Source: Streptomyces sp. SKN60
GTDB lineage: Bacteria > Actinomycetota > Actinomycetes > Streptomycetales > Streptomycetaceae
Direction: 5' to 3'
DNA length: 64,000 bases
NCBI RefSeq assembly: GCF_026236535.1
Contig: NZ_JAHTMW010000007.1
Location: forward strand, 186,001 to 250,000
Both the position numbers and the translations under genes were made by a program. Shown piece by piece: positions 30,561-40,460 of the stretch. Position 1 is the first letter of the stretch; every line of letters begins with the position of its first letter. The notes under the pieces are model-generated. The model searched no databases, was not told the origin of the DNA, and saw only the letters and a program-made list of their open reading frames with translations.

Positions 30561-31487
30561 TCAGCCCTTGGTGAGCATGGAGCGGACGAAGAAGAGGAGG
30601 TTGGCCGGCTTCTCCGCGAGGCGGCGCATGAAGTAGCCGTACCAGTCGGTGCCGTAGGCCGTGTAGACGCGCATCCGGTGGCCTTCGGCGGCGAGCCGGT
30701 TCTGCTCCTCGCTGCGGATGCCGTACAGCATCTGGAACTCGTACTCGTCCAGCTTGCGCCCGGCGCGCCGGGCCAGCTCCTGGGCGATCGAGATGAGGCG
30801 CGGGTCGTGGGACCCGATCATCGGGTAGCCCTCGCCGTCCATCAGGATCTTCATGATCCGGACGTAGGCCTTGTCGATCTCGGCCTTGTCCTGGATGGCG
30901 ACCTCGGCGGGCTCCTTGTAGGCGCCCTTCACGATCCGCACGCGCGAGCCGGCGGCGGCCAGGCGGCGGGCGTCGTCCTCGGTGCGGAAGAGGTAGGCCT
31001 GGATGACGCAGCCGGTCTGCGGGAAGTCCTTCCGCAGCTCCTCGTGGATGGCGAACATCGAGTCGAGGGTGGTGTGGTCCTCGGCGTCCAGGGTGACCGT
31101 GGTGCCGATCTCGGCGGCGGCCGCGACGACCGGGCGCACGTTGGAGAGCGCCAGCTCGTGGCCGTTCTCCAGGGACTGGCCGAACATCGACAGCTTGACG
31201 GACATCTCGGCGCGGGTGCCGAGGCCGAGCTCCTTGAGGCGGCCGATCAGCTCCAGGTAGGCGTCGCGGGCGGCGTAGGACTGCTCGACGGTGGTGATGT
31301 CCTCACCGACCACGTCGAGGGTGACCTCCAGGCCGCGGGCGGCCAGGTCCTGCACGATCGGGACGACGTCGTCCACCGACTCGCCGGCGATGAAGCGGGC
31401 CACGACCTGCTTGGTCCCGGGGGCGGCCGACACGAAACGGCGCATCTTGTCGCTGCGCGACGCGGCGAGGATCACGGGACCCAGCAC
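30561..31487 (-). CDS. Proline dehydrogenase (monofunctional)
   Basis: A 308-residue FAD-dependent TIM-barrel enzyme, the normal size of the single-domain form. Motifs include VTLDAEDHTTLDS, RIVKGAYKEP, GSHDPRLI, FQMLYGIR and the C-terminal YGTDWYGYFMRRLAEKPAN. It oxidises proline to pyrroline-5-carboxylate. The GTG at 31487 with GGAGG six bases upstream is chosen; the longer frame runs into the divergent promoter. It forms an operon with pruA and is divergent from a PucR-type regulator that most likely activates it. Confidence 0.93.
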   Translation of the reverse strand: MLGPVILAASRSDKMRRFVSAAPGTKQVVARFIAGESVDDVVPIVQDLAARGLEVTLDVVGEDITTVEQSYAARDAYLELIGRLKELGLGTRAEMSVKLSMFGQSLENGHELALSNVRPVVAAAAEIGTTVTLDAEDHTTLDSMFAIHEELRKDFPQTGCVIQAYLFRTEDDARRLAAAGSRVRIVKGAYKEPAEVAIQDKAEIDKAYVRIMKILMDGEGYPMIGSHDPRLISIAQELARRAGRKLDEYEFQMLYGIRSEEQNRLAAEGHRMRVYTAYGTDWYGYFMRRLAEKPANLLFFVRSMLTKG

Positions 31488-31681
31488 GGGGGACCTCCAG
31501 AGGGCAGGGTGACGAAAGGCGCCGTACCCGAAGTTTCGTAACCAAACGGGAACAGCACGAAGAACCACCGTGAAACCTAAGGATCGCTCCGATCGTCCGC
31601 CATCTACAGCTGTCACGCATCCGTGTCCCCGCTCTCAGACATCTGTCTGAAGAACTCCGGTCGCGGTGCGAGAATGGCGCC

Positions 31682-32902
31682 GTGAAGGGCGATTACCAGG
31701 ACCTGGTCGACGAGATCTCGGCGCTGCTCGGCACCCCCGCGACCCTGGAGAACCGTGACTTCGGCCTGATCGCCTTCGGCGCGCACGACAGCGAGGACGA
31801 CAGCGCGATGGACCCGGTCCGCACCCGGTCGATCCTCACCAGGAAGTCCACGCCCGCGGTCCGCGCCTGGTTCGAGGGCTTCGGCATCGCCCGGGCGACC
31901 GGCCCGGTGCGCATTCCGGCCGCGCCGGACGCCGGGGTCTTCCGGGACCGGATCTGTCTGCCGGTACGCCATCGGGGTGTCGTCCTCGGGTACGTCTGGC
32001 TGCTCGACGCCGAGCCGGGCCCCTCGCACGAGCGGCTCACCGCCGCGATGGAGGTCGCGTCCCGGATCGGGGACCTGCTCGCCGACGAGGAGCGGGCGGG
32101 CGCCGACCTCTCCCGCGAGCTGCGGACCACGCTGACGGCGGAGCGCGGCTGGCAGTACGACATGGCCGTCGCCGCCCTGCGCACCGCGCTCGGCCCGGAC
32201 GCGGACGGCCTGCACACCCTGGTCTGCCTGGCGCCCTGGCCCGAGGAGGACTCCCCCTCGCCGCGTACGGTGCCGGGCGCGGCCGCCCTGTGCACGGTGC
32301 CGTGGCGGGCGACGGCGGGCCCGGTCGGGGGCGGTTCACCCGAGGGCCCGGCCGCGCCGAGTCCGTACGTCCCGGGCACCAGCACAGGCACAGGCGCCGG
32401 CCGCGCCCTCGCCGTGCTCGTCCGGCTGCGCTCGGCCGACAACCTCTCCCCCGCCGGCACCGCCGCCGACCGGCTGCGCGGCCCGGCGGGCCCGGCCGCC
32501 GTCGCGGGGGTCGCCGCGCCCCGGCGCGGGCTCGCTGAGCTGGACGCGTCCTGGCGCGAGGCGGCCTCCGCCGCCCGGGCGGCGACCGCCCAGCCGCGGC
32601 TCGGCCCGCTCGCGGAGTGGTCGGCCATCGGCCCGTACCGGATGCTCACCGCCCTCCCGGCGGCCGAACCGGACCCGGCGGTCCGTGCGCTGCTCGCCCC
32701 GGCCCATGCCGAACTGGCCCGCACGGCCGAGGTGTTCCTCGACCACGCGGGCCAGGCGGGGCGCACGGCGACGGCCCTCGGCATCCACCGCCAGACCCTC
32801 TACTACCGGCTCTCCCGCGTCGAACAGCTCACCGGCCTCGACCTGGACGCGGGCGAGGACCGCCTGTTGCTGCACATGGCGCTGAAGTCGGCGCGCCTGT
32901 AG
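31682..32902 (+). CDS. PucR-family transcriptional regulator of proline catabolism
   Basis: The 406-residue protein has a sensor-like N-terminal half and a PucR C-terminal helix-turn-helix: [26 protein letters not shown], then [16 protein letters not shown]. PucR-type activators beside proline genes (PutR) respond to proline. A Pro/Gly/Ala-rich insert lies near residues 185-240. The GTG start at 31682 is close to the divergent proline dehydrogenase gene; the 194 bases between hold inverted GTTTC/GAAAC elements (near 31533 and 31570) that may be its binding sites. Confidence 0.85.
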   Translation: MKGDYQDLVDEISALLGTPATLENRDFGLIAFGAHDSEDDSAMDPVRTRSILTRKSTPAVRAWFEGFGIARATGPVRIPAAPDAGVFRDRICLPVRHRGVVLGYVWLLDAEPGPSHERLTAAMEVASRIGDLLADEERAGADLSRELRTTLTAERGWQYDMAVAALRTALGPDADGLHTLVCLAPWPEEDSPSPRTVPGAAALCTVPWRATAGPVGGGSPEGPAAPSPYVPGTSTGTGAGRALAVLVRLRSADNLSPAGTAADRLRGPAGPAAVAGVAAPRRGLAELDASWREAASAARAATAQPRLGPLAEWSAIGPYRMLTALPAAEPDPAVRALLAPAHAELARTAEVFLDHAGQAGRTATALGIHRQTLYYRLSRVEQLTGLDLDAGEDRLLLHMALKSARL

Positions 32903-32923
32903 GGCGGTTGAACACCGGCTCCG

Positions 32924-33616
32924 TTACGAGGTCGGCTCCAGGCGGACGCAGCAGTGGCCCTCGCCGGGCGCCAGGCACGCCTCGTACCCCTGCTCGTCGA
33001 GTCCTTCGAGGACTCCGCGCATCAGATGCAGGTTCAACCCGCAGACGGTGGCGGTGTGTTCGCGCGCGAGCGCGTGGAAGGGGCAGTTGCCGAGCACGAG
33101 GGCGGTGCCGTCCGGGCCGTCGGGGCGCGGCTCGAAGCCGTACCGCTCCAGGAAGGCGAAGAGTTCGGCGCGCTCGCGCTCGGCGAGCCGGGCGCCGAGG
33201 GCGTGGGCGTTGCGGTGCAGGACCTCCCGGGCGGGCTCGCCGGTGGTCTCGGACTCCTCCAGGGCCTGGGCGAGCAGCCGGCCGGCGAGCTCGTAGTGCC
33301 GCTCGGGCAGGCTGACGGCGACCTCGCGCCCGGAGCGCTTGTAGAGCTTGGCCGGGCGGCCGGCGCCCGGCCCGGTCCGCCCGGAGCGGCGCTCGTAGAC
33401 CACGTCGAGCAGGCCCTCGTCGGCCAGCCGGTCGAGGTGGAAGGCGGCGGTCTGCCGGGCGAGTCCGAGCGCCTCGGCGGCCTCGTCGCGGCCGACCGGG
33501 TCCGGCCGGCGGACCACATGGTCGTAGAGCCGGCGCCGGGTCGGCTCGTCCAGGGCGGCTACCGCCGATACGTCATTCGAGTGCTCCACGAACACCAGTG
33601 TAAAACCCACCCCCAT
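32924..33616 (-). CDS. ArsR/SufR-like HTH regulator with Cys-rich (probable Fe-S) C-terminus
   Basis: The 230-residue protein has a winged-helix domain (~20-95: LDEPTRRRLYDHVVRR ... LGLARQTAAFHLDRLADEGLL) with the basic PGAGRPAKLY wing. The C-terminal part holds NCPFHALAREH, TVCGLN, YEACLA and GHCCV, a cysteine set like that of SufR-type regulators that bind a 4Fe-4S cluster. It may thus sense redox or iron status. It is divergent from the DoxX gene, whose promoter it probably controls. The first codon is uncertain: ATG at 33616, or GTG codons slightly further in. Confidence 0.75.
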   Translation of the reverse strand: MGVGFTLVFVEHSNDVSAVAALDEPTRRRLYDHVVRRPDPVGRDEAAEALGLARQTAAFHLDRLADEGLLDVVYERRSGRTGPGAGRPAKLYKRSGREVAVSLPERHYELAGRLLAQALEESETTGEPAREVLHRNAHALGARLAERERAELFAFLERYGFEPRPDGPDGTALVLGNCPFHALAREHTATVCGLNLHLMRGVLEGLDEQGYEACLAPGEGHCCVRLEPTS

Positions 33617-33638
33617 TGACTTAAGAGAGCGAGCGCGC

Positions 33639-33668
33639 TTCTATCGTTAATGAGAGTTGTCGATAGAA
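33639..33668. promoter_or_regulatory. Inverted repeat in the HTH/DoxX divergent promoter
   Basis: TTCTATCG (33639-33646) and CGATAGAA (33661-33668) are perfect inverted arms 14 bases apart. A TTGACT -35-like box for DoxX lies at 33616-33621. The repeat covers the expected -10/start area, a good position for a repressor. Confidence 0.6.
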
Positions 33669-33702
33669 AAATCGGCAGCGAGAGCCATGAGAGGCGTGCG
33701 CC

Positions 33703-34152
33703 ATGTCGTCCCCCACTGCCCCATCCACCACTCCCGGGCGGCAGCAACGCCGGGCCGCGCTCCACGACCCCGGCTACCAGGCCTTCCTCATCCTGCGCAC
33801 CGGCTTCACCGTGGCGCCGATCCTGTTCGGCCTGGACAAGTTCGCCGATCTGCTCACCGACTGGCCCCAGTACCTCGCGCCCTGGATCGACGACATCGTT
33901 CCGGGCACCGCGCAGCAGGCCATGTACGCGGTGGGCGTCATCGAGATCGTCGCGGGCGTCGCCGTCGCACTCGCCCCGCGGTTCGGCGGCTGGCTGGTGG
34001 CGGCCTGGCTGGCCGGCATCATCATCAACCTGCTGACCATCCCCGGCTACTACGACGTCGCCCTGCGCGACTTCGGCCTGCTGCTCGGCGCGGTCGCCCT
34101 GGCCCGGCTCGCGGAGCGCTACCGGGCGGACCGGGTGAACCGGGCGGAATGA
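33703..34152 (+). CDS. DoxX-family membrane protein
   Basis: A 149-residue protein with four predicted membrane helices. It has the DoxX pattern: ILRTGFTVAPILFGLDKFADLLTDWPQYLAPW, VGVIEIVAGVAVALAPR, LVAAWLAGIIINLL and LRDFGLLLGAVALARLA. DoxX proteins are implicated in oxidative and sulfur stress in actinobacteria. The ATG at 33703 has GAGAGG upstream. The divergent Fe-S-type regulator fits a redox-responsive role. Confidence 0.85.
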   Translation: MSSPTAPSTTPGRQQRRAALHDPGYQAFLILRTGFTVAPILFGLDKFADLLTDWPQYLAPWIDDIVPGTAQQAMYAVGVIEIVAGVAVALAPRFGGWLVAAWLAGIIINLLTIPGYYDVALRDFGLLLGAVALARLAERYRADRVNRAE

Positions 34153-34172
34153 CGGGCCCCGGATAACGGGAC

Positions 34173-34745
34173 CTACTCCCCCATCAGCACCCTGAGGCCC
34201 TCGGTCAGGTCACCGGCGGTCGGCGCGGTCTCCGGATCGACCACCCACTGGATCATCACGCCGGTCGCCAGGGCCTGCAGGAGCAGGCCGGCGACCCGGG
34301 CCTTCTCGGGGTCCGCCGCCGGGTCGAGGCCGAGCATGCCCTCGGCCATGCCGAGCCGGCCCTCCCGCTGCGGCTCCTTGATCGCCTCGCGGAGCTTCTC
34401 GTCGTCGTCGAGGCGGGTGACGACCTCGGTCTGGAGCTTCCAGACCGGGCGGCTGGCCTCGGCGGCGCCGATCAGGCGCTCCCAGACGGCGCGGAAGCGC
34501 TCGTACGGATCGGCGGGGAGCTTGTCGGCGCCCTCGGCGTCGGCCCCGCCGACCGCGTCGCCCCACTCCTCGGTGAGCGCGAGGAAGGCCTGCTGGAGCA
34601 GGGCGTCCTTGGAGCCGTAGTGGTAGCCGATGGAGGCGAGGTTGGTGCCGGAGGCGGCGACGACGTCACGGGCGGTGGTGCGCCCGTACCCCTTCTCCAG
34701 GAGGCAGCGCTTGGCGCCCTCCAGCAGATCTTCCTTGTGTCCCAT
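34173..34745 (-). CDS. TetR-family transcriptional regulator
   Basis: The 190-residue protein starts with MGHKEDLLEGAKRCLLEKG and the helix-turn-helix TTARDVVAASGTNLASIGYHYGSKDALL (~20-47). A helical effector domain follows with a Trp-rich EEWGDAV and a C-terminal QALATGVMIQWVVDPE. The ligand is unknown. Its start is ten bases after the large palindrome that ends the serA transcript, so the promoter must be embedded in or around that palindrome. The DoxX gene converges on it. Confidence 0.85.
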   Translation of the reverse strand: MGHKEDLLEGAKRCLLEKGYGRTTARDVVAASGTNLASIGYHYGSKDALLQQAFLALTEEWGDAVGGADAEGADKLPADPYERFRAVWERLIGAAEASRPVWKLQTEVVTRLDDDEKLREAIKEPQREGRLGMAEGMLGLDPAADPEKARVAGLLLQALATGVMIQWVVDPETAPTAGDLTEGLRVLMGE

Positions 34746-34752
34746 GACAGCA

Positions 34753-34807
34753 CTGTACCCGGCCGCTAGACGCCCGTGTAAGACGGATGTCTAGCGGCCG
34801 GGTACGG
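34753..34807. terminator. Large stem-loop between serA and tetR
   Basis: A 16-bp perfect stem (34756-34771 with 34789-34804), extended by outer pairs, is continued after a 2-base mismatch by CCGT/ACGG around a GTAAG loop. It is 33 bases past the serA stop and nine bases before the tetR start, so it can act both as serA terminator and as a TetR operator (core CTAGAC/GTCTAG). Confidence 0.75.
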
Positions 34808-34839
34808 GTGTGTCCACCGGTCGGACGGGTCTGACGGGG

Positions 34840-36429
34840 TCAGACCAGGTTGACCGAGCGGGCCGAGGCCGCGCCGATCTCCTCCGCGATCTCCGCGAGG
34901 ACCGGCGCCGGGACGGTCTCGTCGACGGTGAGCACGACGAGCGCCTCGCCGCCCTCCACGGTCCGGGAGACCTGCATGCCGGCGATGTTCAGACCGGCCT
35001 CGCCGAGGATCCGGCCGACCGTGCCGACGACACCCGGACGGTCCTCGTAGCGCAGCACCGCCATGTGGTCGGCGAGCGCCAGGTCCACGTCGTAGTCGCC
35101 GACCGCGACGATCTTCTGCAGGTGCTTCGGACCCGCGAGGGTGCCGGAGACCGAGATCTCCTGGCCGTTCGAGAGCGTGCCGCGCACGGTGACCATGTTG
35201 CGGTGGTCGGGCGACTCGGAGCTCGTGGTCAGACGCACCTCGACACCGCGCTCCTGCGCGAACAGCGGGGCGTTGACGTACGACACGGTCTCGTCGACCA
35301 CGTCCTCGAACACGCCCTTGAGGGCGGAGAGTTCGAGCACCTTCACATCGTGCTGGGTGATCTCGCCGTAGACCTCGACGTCCAGGCGGGAGGCGACCTC
35401 GCCGGCCAGGGCGGTGAAGATCCGGCCGAGCTTCTCGGCCAGCGGCAGACCCGGCTTCACGTCCTCGGCGATGACGCCGCCCTGGACGTTGACCGCGTCC
35501 GGGACCAGCTCGCCGGCGAGCGCCAGGCGCACCGACCGGGCGACCGCGATGCCCGCCTTCTCCTGGGCCTCGTCCGTGGAGGCGCCGAGGTGCGGGGTGC
35601 AGACGACCTGGTCGAGCTCGAAGAGCGGGGAGTCCGTGCAGGGCTCCTTCGCGTACACGTCGAGGCCCGCGCCGGCGACCCGGCCCTCCTTGAGCGCCGA
35701 GTACAGCGCCGCCTCGTCCACGATCCCGCCGCGCGCGGCGTTGACGATCCGGACCGAGGGCTTGACCTTGTGCAGCGCCTCGTCGCCGATGAGACCGAGG
35801 GTCTCCGGGGTCTTCGGCAGGTGGACGGTGATGAAGTCGGCGACCTCGAGCAGCTCGTCCAGGGACAGCAGCTTCACGCCCATCTGGGCGGCGCGGGCCG
35901 GCTGCACGTAGGGGTCGTAGGCGACGATCTTCATGCCGAACGCGGACATGCGCTGGGCGACCAGGACGCCGATGCGGCCGAGGCCGACGACGCCGAGGGT
36001 CTTCTCGCTGAGCTCGACGCCGGTGTACTTCGAGCGCTTCCACTCGCCGTTCTTCAGCGCGGTGTTGGCCTGCGGGATGTTGCGCGCGGTGGCGACCAGC
36101 AGACCGCAGGCGAGCTCGGCGGCGGTGACGATGTTGGAGGTCGGGGCGTTCACGACCATCACGCCGGCCTTGGTGGCGGCGGAGACGTCCACGTTGTCCA
36201 GGCCGACACCGGCGCGGGCGACCACGCGCAGCTTCTTGGCGGCGGCGATGGCCTCCGCGTCGACCTTGGTCGCGGAGCGGATCAGAATGGCGTCGACGTC
36301 GGCGATCGCGGGGAGCAGCTCCGCGCGGTCGGCGCCGTTGCACTGCCGGATCTCGAAGTCCGGGCCCAGTGCGTCCACGGTGGCGGGCGACAGCTCTTCA
36401 GCGATGAGTACGACGGGTTTCGAGCTCAC
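34840..36429 (-). CDS. serA: D-3-phosphoglycerate dehydrogenase (long, ACT type)
   Basis: A 529-residue enzyme of the long actinobacterial form. The NAD domain has VVGLGRIGVLVAQRM, VNAARGGIVDEAAL and TPHLGAST with the Arg/Glu/His triad. After the catalytic half come the intervening domain (~320-450) and a C-terminal ACT domain (LRYEDRPGVVGTVGRILGEAG) for serine feedback. It makes 3-phosphohydroxypyruvate for serine synthesis. It is a single gene with a terminator downstream, 236 bases after ilvC. The long form is typical of mycobacteria and streptomycetes. Confidence 0.95.
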   Translation of the reverse strand: MSSKPVVLIAEELSPATVDALGPDFEIRQCNGADRAELLPAIADVDAILIRSATKVDAEAIAAAKKLRVVARAGVGLDNVDVSAATKAGVMVVNAPTSNIVTAAELACGLLVATARNIPQANTALKNGEWKRSKYTGVELSEKTLGVVGLGRIGVLVAQRMSAFGMKIVAYDPYVQPARAAQMGVKLLSLDELLEVADFITVHLPKTPETLGLIGDEALHKVKPSVRIVNAARGGIVDEAALYSALKEGRVAGAGLDVYAKEPCTDSPLFELDQVVCTPHLGASTDEAQEKAGIAVARSVRLALAGELVPDAVNVQGGVIAEDVKPGLPLAEKLGRIFTALAGEVASRLDVEVYGEITQHDVKVLELSALKGVFEDVVDETVSYVNAPLFAQERGVEVRLTTSSESPDHRNMVTVRGTLSNGQEISVSGTLAGPKHLQKIVAVGDYDVDLALADHMAVLRYEDRPGVVGTVGRILGEAGLNIAGMQVSRTVEGGEALVVLTVDETVPAPVLAEIAEEIGAASARSVNLV

Positions 36430-36623
36430 GTTGAGTCCTCACAGAGACGGTGCGGACGGCCGTCCCGACGGCCGCAGCGGTGGAGGGGGCTTGCCGCGTG
36501 AAAGCGCACGACGCTGTGGGCCAGACGCGATGTTGTTGAGCAGTGTAGTGGTGCGGTGGCGCGGTTCCTGCGCCTCGTTGGAAGGATCACCCTTCCGTGG
36601 TTGGACGGGGTGTCCAACGACTT

Positions 36624-36658
36624 GGTGCGGGGCCGGACACAGTGTCCGGCCCCGCACC
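36624..36658 (-). terminator. Terminator of ilvC
   Basis: A 17-bp perfect inverted repeat (GGTGCGGGGCCGGACAC and its complement) around a single central base lies seven bases past the ilvC stop. A smaller hairpin GTTGGAC-GGGGT-GTCCAAC follows at 36600-36618. Confidence 0.85.
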
Positions 36659-36665
36659 GGAAGGC

Positions 36666-37828
<1,163 letters not shown>

Positions 37829-37838
<10 letters not shown>

Positions 37839-38356
37839 CGGTCGAGGGCGCGCAGCGAGCGGTCCGTGATGGACCGGGCCCCGCGCCCTATGGCGATCGT
37901 GCCGGACTGGACGAGCTCCTTGATGCCGAACTGCTCCAGCATCTTGAGCATCGCCTCCAGCTTGTCACTCGAACCGGTGGCCTCGATGGTGACCGCCTCG
38001 GGCGAGACGTCCACGGTCTTGGCGCGGAACAGCTGGACGATCTCGACGATCTGGGAGCGGGTCTCGTTGTCGGCGCGGACCTTCACCAGGACGAGCTCGC
38101 GCTGGATCGCGGCGCTGGGCTCGAGTTCGACGATCTTCAGGACGTTGACCAGCTTGTTGAGCTGCTTGGTCACCTGCTCCAGGGGCAGGTCCTCGACACC
38201 GACCACGATGGTGATGCGGGAGATGTCGGGGTGCTCGGTGACACCGACCGCGAGCGAGTCGATGTTGAAGCCGCGGCGGGAGAACAGGGCGGCGATCCGG
38301 GCGAGGATGCCGGGCGTGTTCTCGACCAGGACGGAGAGCGTGTGCTTCGTGGACAT
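37829..38356 (-). CDS. ilvN: Acetolactate synthase regulatory subunit
   Basis: The 175-residue protein opens with an ACT domain (LSVLVENTPGILARIAALFSRRGFNIDSL) that binds valine, and continues with ELVLVKVRADNETRSQIVEIVQLFRAKTVDV and the C-terminal IlvN domain. It gives IlvB activity and feedback inhibition. It follows ilvB by 36 bases on the same strand. Its last codons and stop are part of a 17-bp sequence repeated three times. Confidence 0.95.
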
Positions 38357-38392
38357 GATGGGGGTCTCCTGTTCGCGCTTTCGCTCTTCGCC

Positions 38393-40240
38393 TCAGTCGT
38401 CTTCGCCGTCGCCGAAGTCGGGGCGGACGCCCCGGGCGGCCATGACCTCGTCGTTCGAGGTGCCGGCGGCGACCATCGGCCAGACCTGCGCGTCCTCGTG
38501 GACGATGAAGTCGATCACGACCGGGCGGTCGTTGATGGCGTTGGCCTCGGCGATGACCTTGTCCAGGTCGGCCGGGTCCTCACAGCGCAGGGCGACACAG
38601 CCCATGGCCTCGGACAGCTTCACGAAGTCCGGGACGCGGGTGCCCTTGGCCTCCGGGTTGATGTCCTCCGGGCCGGAGTGCAGGACGGTGTTGGAGTAGC
38701 GCTGGTTGTAGAAGAGGGTCTGCCACTGACGGACCATGCCGAGGGCGCCGTTGTTGATGATGGCGACCTTGATCGGGATGTTGTTCAGGGCGCAGGTGGT
38801 GAGCTCCTGATTGGTCATCTGGAAGCAGCCGTCGCCGTCGACCGCCCAGACCGTGCGGTCCGGCATGCCGGCCTTGGCGCCCATGGCGGCCGGGACCGCG
38901 TAGCCCATGGTTCCGGCGCCGCCGGAGTTGAGCCAGGTCGCGGGCTGCTCGTAGTCGATGAAGTGGGCGGCCCACATCTGGTGCTGGCCGACGCCGGCGG
39001 CGAAGATCGTGCCCTCGGGGGCGAGCTTGCCGATCCGCTCGATGACCTGCTGCGGCGAGAGGCTGCCGTCCTCGGGCAGGTCGTAGCCGAGCGGGTAGGT
39101 CTCGCGCCAGCGGTTCAGGTCGCTCCACCAGGCGGTGTAGTCACCCTTGTGGCCGTCGCTGTGCTCGGCCTGGACGGCCTGGACCAGGTCGGCGATGACC
39201 TCGCGGGCGTCACCGACGATCGGGACGTCGGCGGTGCGGTTCTTGCCGATCTCCGCCGGGTCGATGTCGGCGTGGACGATCTTGGCGTACGGGGCGAAGC
39301 TGTCCAGCTTGCCGGTGACGCGGTCGTCGAAGCGGGCGCCGAGGGCGACGATCAGGTCGGCCTTCTGCAGCGCGGTGACGGCGGTGACCGCACCGTGCAT
39401 GCCCGGCATTCCCACGTGCAGCGGGTGGCTGTCGGGGAACGCGCCCAGGGCCATCAGGGTGGTGGTGACCGGGGCGCCGGTGAGCTCCGCCAGGACCTTC
39501 AGCTCGGCGGTGGCGCCGGCCTTCAGGACGCCGCCGCCGACGTACAGGACGGGCCGCTTGGCGGCGGTGATCAGCTTGGCGGCCTCGCGGATCTGCTTGG
39601 CGTGCGGCTTGGTCACCGGGCGGTAGCCGGGCAGCTCGGTCTGCGGCGGCCAGCTGAAGGTGGTCTTCGCCTGGAGGGCGTCCTTGGCGATGTCGACCAG
39701 GACCGGGCCGGGGCGGCCGGTGGAGGCGATGTGGAAGGCCTCGGCGATGGTCCGCGGGATGTCCTCGGCCCGGGTGACCAGGAAGTTGTGCTTGGTGATC
39801 GGCATCGTGATGCCGCAGATGTCCGCCTCCTGGAAGGCGTCGGTGCCGATCGCCTTGGAGGAGACCTGGCCGGTGATCGCGACCAGCGGGACGGAGTCCA
39901 TGTGGGCGTCGGCGATCGGGGTGACCAGGTTGGTCGCACCGGGGCCCGAGGTCGCCATGCAGACGCCGACCTTGCCGGTGGCCTGCGCGTAACCGGTGGC
40001 GGCGTGGCCCGCGCCCTGCTCGTGGCGGACCAGGATGTGGCGGACCCGCTTCGAGTCCATCATCGGGTCGTACGCCGGGAGGATCGCGCCGCCCGGAATG
40101 CCGAAGACGGTGTCGGCGCCCACTTCCTCGAGAGAGCGGATGAGGGACTGCGCACCCGTGACGTGCTCGACGGTGGTGGCGGGCTGTGCGCCGCTACGGG
40201 TCCGCGGCTGCGGATGGTGCCCGGTGGCCTGCTCGGTCAT
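38393..40240 (-). CDS. ilvB: Acetolactate synthase large (catalytic) subunit
   Basis: The 615-residue thiamin-diphosphate enzyme has [14 protein letters not shown] with [14 protein letters not shown] (catalytic Glu) near residues 48-80, the middle FAD-binding domain, and the thiamin/Mg motif [14 protein letters not shown] followed by [12 protein letters not shown]. It makes acetolactate and acetohydroxybutyrate. The ATG at 40240 is preferred; an ATG six bases upstream is in frame. The gene is preceded by the leader peptide and terminator characteristic of ribosome-mediated attenuation. Confidence 0.95.
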   Translation of the reverse strand: MTEQATGHHPQPRTRSGAQPATTVEHVTGAQSLIRSLEEVGADTVFGIPGGAILPAYDPMMDSKRVRHILVRHEQGAGHAATGYAQATGKVGVCMATSGPGATNLVTPIADAHMDSVPLVAITGQVSSKAIGTDAFQEADICGITMPITKHNFLVTRAEDIPRTIAEAFHIASTGRPGPVLVDIAKDALQAKTTFSWPPQTELPGYRPVTKPHAKQIREAAKLITAAKRPVLYVGGGVLKAGATAELKVLAELTGAPVTTTLMALGAFPDSHPLHVGMPGMHGAVTAVTALQKADLIVALGARFDDRVTGKLDSFAPYAKIVHADIDPAEIGKNRTADVPIVGDAREVIADLVQAVQAEHSDGHKGDYTAWWSDLNRWRETYPLGYDLPEDGSLSPQQVIERIGKLAPEGTIFAAGVGQHQMWAAHFIDYEQPATWLNSGGAGTMGYAVPAAMGAKAGMPDRTVWAVDGDGCFQMTNQELTTCALNNIPIKVAIINNGALGMVRQWQTLFYNQRYSNTVLHSGPEDINPEAKGTRVPDFVKLSEAMGCVALRCEDPADLDKVIAEANAINDRPVVIDFIVHEDAQVWPMVAAGTSNDEVMAARGVRPDFGDGEDD

Positions 40241-40309
40241 CAGCATTCTCTTCTCGAAGCAGAGGTTTTTGCGAGGGTTTGGTACGACTTCGGGGTGATC
40301 CGGTGCAAC

Positions 40310-40343
40310 AAAAAACCCCCCGTGCCGATAGGCAAGCGAGGGG
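40310..40343 (-). terminator. ilvB attenuator terminator
   Basis: On the minus strand CCCCTCG-(CT)-TGCC pairs with GGCA-CGGGGGG around a short loop and is followed by TTTTTTG. It lies 69 bases before ilvB and 42 bases after the leader peptide stop. Confidence 0.85.
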
Positions 40344-40385
40344 AGCGCGTCGGGTGCGTTTCAGGCGGGCCTTCCTTGGCCTGCC

Positions 40386-40427
40386 TCAGCCGACGCGCTG
40401 TCCAAGTACGAGAATTCGGGTGCGCAT
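40386..40427 (-). CDS. ilvB operon leader peptide
   Basis: The 13-residue ORF MRTRILVLGQRVG contains Ile-Leu-Val-Leu in a row, the control codons expected for branched-chain amino acid attenuation. It matches in form the leader upstream of the ilv operon in other streptomycetes. A GGGGGAGGG ribosome site precedes the ATG. It works with the downstream terminator. Confidence 0.88.
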   Translation of the reverse strand: MRTRILVLGQRVG

Positions 40428-40460
40428 GGCACTGACCCTCCCCCCGACGCACTGTCACTG

